This document shows, piece by piece, positions 14,823-17,107 of a stretch of 17,107 bases of DNA. How positions within the stretch are numbered: position 1 is the stretch's first letter; each line of letters begins with the position of its first letter. A program made the translations under genes and the position numbers. The stretch spans positions 1 to 17,107 of the forward strand of contig JAWWBG010000030.1 in assembly GCA_033721095.1 (NCBI GenBank). The letters are read 5' to 3'. The notes beneath the pieces were generated by a model. It was not told where the DNA came from. It worked only from the letters and a program-made list of their open reading frames with translations, and searched no databases. Origin of the DNA: JAWWBG01 sp033721095 (GTDB taxonomy: Bacteria; Actinomycetota; Nitriliruptoria; Nitriliruptorales; Nitriliruptoraceae).

Positions 14823-15169
14823 TCGAGGTTCGCACCGGCCGGGGCCGTGGTGTGGACCCACACCTGCCCGTCGCGGACCTCGACCGCATGGATCGGGAGC
14901 GCGAGATCGGCGTCCTCGCCCGGGACCGTGTTCCTGCCGGTGACCAGGTCATAGGTGTAGAAGTGCCGGCTGCACTCGAGACCCTGGTCGACGACGTCGG
15001 CACGAGTCAGCGGGGCCGCGAGGTGCGGGCACCGTGAGCGGGCCGCATGGATCTGGCCGTCCTCACCGCGGACGAGCACGACCGCGTGCTCGCCGACGGT
15101 CACCTCGGGCCACGGCGGCGACTCTGGCACGTCCTGTTCGGCTCCGGCGTGCACCCAGTCATCGGCCAC
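14819..15169 (-). CDS. Small Rieske [2Fe-2S] ferredoxin-like protein
   Basis: A 116-residue soluble protein with a Rieske fold. The ligands are C-x-H (Cys47, His49 in RCPHL) and C-x-x-H (Cys66, His69 in ECSRHF), separated by 16 residues, as in ferredoxin components of ring-hydroxylating dioxygenases and related small Rieske proteins. The second motif has CSRHF instead of the usual CPWHG. The GTG at 15169 has GAGGAG 5 bases upstream, while the longer open frame runs into the preceding gene's end. No oxygenase gene is nearby, so its electron partner is unknown. It overlaps the glycosyltransferase gene by four bases (GTGA), which couples their production. Confidence 0.88.
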   Translation of the reverse strand: MADDWVHAGAEQDVPESPPWPEVTVGEHAVVLVRGEDGQIHAARSRCPHLAAPLTRADVVDQGLECSRHFYTYDLVTGRNTVPGEDADLALPIHAVEVRDGQVWVHTTAPAGANLE

Positions 15170-15207
15170 GCGCACTCCTCGACGAGCGCGAGCGTACGCC
15201 GGGGTGG

Positions 15208-16014
15208 TCAGCCCGCCGTGGCCTCGCTGCCCCGGAGAGGAGACGGCCGCTGGCGCCGTTGGGCATGTCGCATCCACGCACCAACCCGGGCCGCGACCTG
15301 GGGGCCGGTCACGCGAACGAGCACCTCGACGGCGTCGGGCGGCGTGATCCGACTGGACCGAACATGCCGGATCCGTTCCGCTGCGACACCCAGGACGGCC
15401 GCCCAGTCGTTGACCGCACGATCGGCAGCGACCGCCGGACCCAGCCGCAGGACAACTCGGACGTGCGCCTCCGTCAGCGAGAACTCGTCACGCAGGAATG
15501 TGAGGGCCTGGGCCAGCGGGGCGGGACGGTTCGTCGCCAGGACGACCGCTCCCCCGTCGACGTCGCTGATCGCTCCGAGCAGGGCGACGCCCGCGCTGAA
15601 CACGGCGTCGGCCGCCAGCCGATCGTCGAACTCGTCGCCTGCAACGACGTCCGGTCTCGACTCGGCGTCCGCGGGATCCTCCACGAGCACCGGTGCCGGC
15701 ACTGCACGGCCGCCAAGCCACGCGCGCACCGTGAAGCCGTCGACATCGAGGCGCTTGGCGATCGCCGCGAGCGGCATGCCGGCACGCCGAAGGGCGCGCG
15801 CCTGGACCGACCGAGGGTCGTCGAGCTGCTCCTCCTCTGTCTGCGCCGCATCGCCGTCGACGACGTGGAGGGTGGGCGCCTGCGAGACCACGTCGCGAGC
15901 CCGGGCGGTCAGCGCAAACGGAATGGGTTCGGCATCGTCGAACAGGGCCGGCTCCGGCTCCTCGAAGCCAGCCAGGCGTTCCTGGCGCGCCCGTCGCTGG
16001 GTGTCTTCCTGCAT
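15208..16014 (-). CDS. Helix-turn-helix protein with LAGLIDADG/WhiA-like C-terminal region
   Basis: A 268-residue protein with an acidic N-terminus (about 1-65), an HTH (about 68-102, ALRRAGMPLAAIAKRLDV...VRAWLGG), and a C-terminal region (about 130-235). That region alternates strands and helices, with ALLGAISDVDGGAVVLATN, a FLRDEFSLTEAHVRVVLRL stretch, and an NDWAAVLGVAAERI segment. The latter resembles the WSxxTGIP pattern of small actinobacterial HTH proteins thought to derive from LAGLIDADG homing endonucleases, the fold also seen in the regulator WhiA. The typical acidic nuclease residues are not evident, so a DNA-binding rather than cutting role is likely (inference). The ATG at 16014 has no clear ribosome site. 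It follows the sigma factor gene after two hairpins and precedes the Rieske gene by 38 bases. Confidence 0.65.
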   Translation of the reverse strand: MQEDTQRRARQERLAGFEEPEPALFDDAEPIPFALTARARDVVSQAPTLHVVDGDAAQTEEEQLDDPRSVQARALRRAGMPLAAIAKRLDVDGFTVRAWLGGRAVPAPVLVEDPADAESRPDVVAGDEFDDRLAADAVFSAGVALLGAISDVDGGAVVLATNRPAPLAQALTFLRDEFSLTEAHVRVVLRLGPAVAADRAVNDWAAVLGVAAERIRHVRSSRITPPDAVEVLVRVTGPQVAARVGAWMRHAQRRQRPSPLRGSEATAG

Positions 16015-16080
16015 GCAATCAGCATCGCATGTACCTGTGACACGCCCGCAGGGTCCGAGAAGGGCCGGATCACGAGCAAT

Positions 16081-16119
16081 CGACGACGCGTGAGGTCGTC
16101 GCGGCCGGCCCGGGGCCGG
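16081..16119 (-). terminator. Tandem hairpins after the sigma factor gene
   Basis: Directly past the sigma stop (16121-16123), CCGGCC/GGCCGG (16105-16110 and 16114-16119) is followed by CGACGAC/GTCGTCG (16081-16087 and 16095-16101) with a 7-base loop. Both stems are perfect. No U-run follows; two stacked stems are a common high-GC terminator arrangement. Confidence 0.5.
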
Positions 16120-16120
16120 A

Positions 16121-17107
16121 TCAGTGCTCCAGGTAGTCCTGGAGGGCATCGGCAAAGGCTGGATGGCGCAGCTTGGCCAGCGCCTTGCCCTCGATCTGCC
16201 GGACCCGTTCGCGGGTCAGGTTCAGCTCGTCGCCGACCTGTTCCAGCGTGTGGACCTTGGCGTCATGGAGGCCGAAACGCCACGTGATGACCTGTCGCTC
16301 CCGATCGTTCAGCGAATCGAGCACGTCGCCCAGGTGCTGCTGCAACAGCAGGTAGGTGGCCGCGTCCACCGGCACGACCGCGTTCTCGTCCTCGAGCAGG
16401 TCGGCCAGTGACGCCCCGCCGTCCTCACCCACCTGCAGGTCCAGCGACGTTGGGTCGACCTCAAGGGCCTTGAGCTCCCGGATCCGCTCCACCGGCAGCT
16501 CGACCGCCTCGGCCACCTCCTCGATGGTTGGCTCCCGCCCCAGCTTCTGGAGCATCTGCCGCTCGGTGCGTCCGATCTTCGCCAACAACTCCATCAGGTG
16601 CACCGGGATGCGGATCGTGCGTGACTGGTCGGCGATGGATCGCGAGATCATCTGGCGGATCCACCAGGTCGCATAGGTCGAGAACTTGTAGCCGCGCGTG
16701 TAGTCGAACTTGTCGACCGCGCGCATCAGCCCGAGGTTGCCCTCCTGGACGATGTCGGGGAAGAGCATGCCGCGCCCGATGTAGCGCTTGGCCAGCGAGA
16801 CGACGAGCCGCAGGTTGGCCTCGATCATGTGCTGCTTGGCGCGCTCCCCAAGCTTCTCGGCACGCCGAAGCCGTGCCCGCTGTTCTGGGCTCAGCTCGAC
16901 CGGCGAGTCGAGGATCTCGCCGGCCTGCCGCCCCGCCTCGATCCGCTTGGCGAGGTCCACCTCCTCTTCCGGGCTGAGGAGGTCGACGCGGCCGATCTCG
17001 TTGAGGTAGAGCCGGAACGGGTCGGCGGGCGTGACGTCCGGCGACGACTCGGCATCGGTGCTGGTGTCGACGACGATGATCCCGTCGCTGCGCAACCGGG
17101 CGTCGAG
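16121..17107 (-). CDS. rpoD: Primary RNA polymerase sigma factor (RpoD/HrdB/SigA type), start outside window
   Basis: The last 328 residues of a group-1-type sigma-70 factor. Counting from the TTG at 17095, region 1.2 is DPFRLYLNEIGRVDLLSPEEE (25-45), region 2 is NLRLVVSLAKRYIGRGM through KFSTYATWWIRQMISRSIADQ (94-157) for -10 recognition, region 3 follows with IRIPVHLMELL (161-171), and region 4 ends with the HTH TLEQVGDELNLTRERVRQIE and KLRHP for -35 recognition. It directs RNA polymerase to housekeeping promoters. The frame is open to the window edge (LDAR precedes the TTG), so the TTG is probably not the start and the N-terminal part lies outside. The very close match to the consensus argues for an essential factor rather than an alternative sigma. 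Confidence 0.93.
   Translation of the reverse strand, partial: LDARLRSDGIIVVDTSTDAESSPDVTPADPFRLYLNEIGRVDLLSPEEEVDLAKRIEAGRQAGEILDSPVELSPEQRARLRRAEKLGERAKQHMIEANLRLVVSLAKRYIGRGMLFPDIVQEGNLGLMRAVDKFDYTRGYKFSTYATWWIRQMISRSIADQSRTIRIPVHLMELLAKIGRTERQMLQKLGREPTIEEVAEAVELPVERIRELKALEVDPTSLDLQVGEDGGASLADLLEDENAVVPVDAATYLLLQQHLGDVLDSLNDRERQVITWRFGLHDAKVHTLEQVGDELNLTRERVRQIEGKALAKLRHPAFADALQDYLEH

Overview
This is a high-GC window, dense with genes, from what looks like a deep-branching member of the Actinomycetota. Four things point there: a menaquinol-type cytochrome bc complex operon (diheme QcrC, three-helix Rieske QcrA, QcrB carrying PDWY), a secreted resuscitation-promoting-factor (Rpf) muralytic enzyme, a primary HrdB/SigA-type sigma factor, and many GTG starts with GTGA/ATGA overlaps. 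The qcr genes lack a neighbouring ctaE, and the tRNA-Asn gene encodes its CCA, so a lineage outside the classical Streptomyces/Mycobacterium groups (for example Nitriliruptoria or Acidimicrobiia) is plausible. The lineage is inference only.

Layout. 1-1383 (+): the end of a phosphotransferase-family gene and an AttH/hydroxyneurosporene-synthase-like gene. 1405-2319 (-): a BASS-family (bile acid:sodium symporter-like) transporter, convergent with the previous gene across a shared hairpin. 2538-3185 (-): rpf, with a long structured leader (about 3175-3319). 3465-7130 (-): an ABC exporter (ATPase plus double-FtsX permease) followed by a small MTH1187/YqgV thiamine-binding-like protein. A MerR-type promoter dyad lies just upstream of the ATPase. 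7294-10880 (+): qcrC-qcrA-qcrB plus an unrecognised four-helix membrane protein, each overlapping the next by 4-8 bases. 10891-12071 (-): a peroxiredoxin-like protein, a double-ACT-domain protein and tRNA-Asn(GTT). 12124-16014 (-): a zinc-less MDR oxidoreductase, then (reading upstream) a membrane-anchored hypothetical protein, a UGT-like glycosyltransferase and a small Rieske protein, the last three translationally coupled, and finally an HTH protein. 16121-17107 (-): the primary sigma factor, open at the right edge.

How the parts relate. The qcr operon is the respiratory module that passes electrons from menaquinol towards a terminal oxidase. The fourth, unknown membrane protein is coupled to qcrB and could be an accessory of that complex. 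The ABC exporter diverges from it and appears to be controlled by a MerR-like activator encoded elsewhere. The Rpf leader can fold so that codons 2-4 are paired, which suggests RNA-level control. The Rieske-glycosyltransferase-hypothetical trio is probably one transcript ending in a strong hairpin at 13121-13152.

Nothing here is a CRISPR array, phage, IS element or defence island. The most promising under-described items are the rpf leader RNA, the MerR-type dyad, the fourth qcr-operon protein, the HTH/LAGLIDADG-like protein beside the sigma factor, and the palindrome at the start of the BASS gene.
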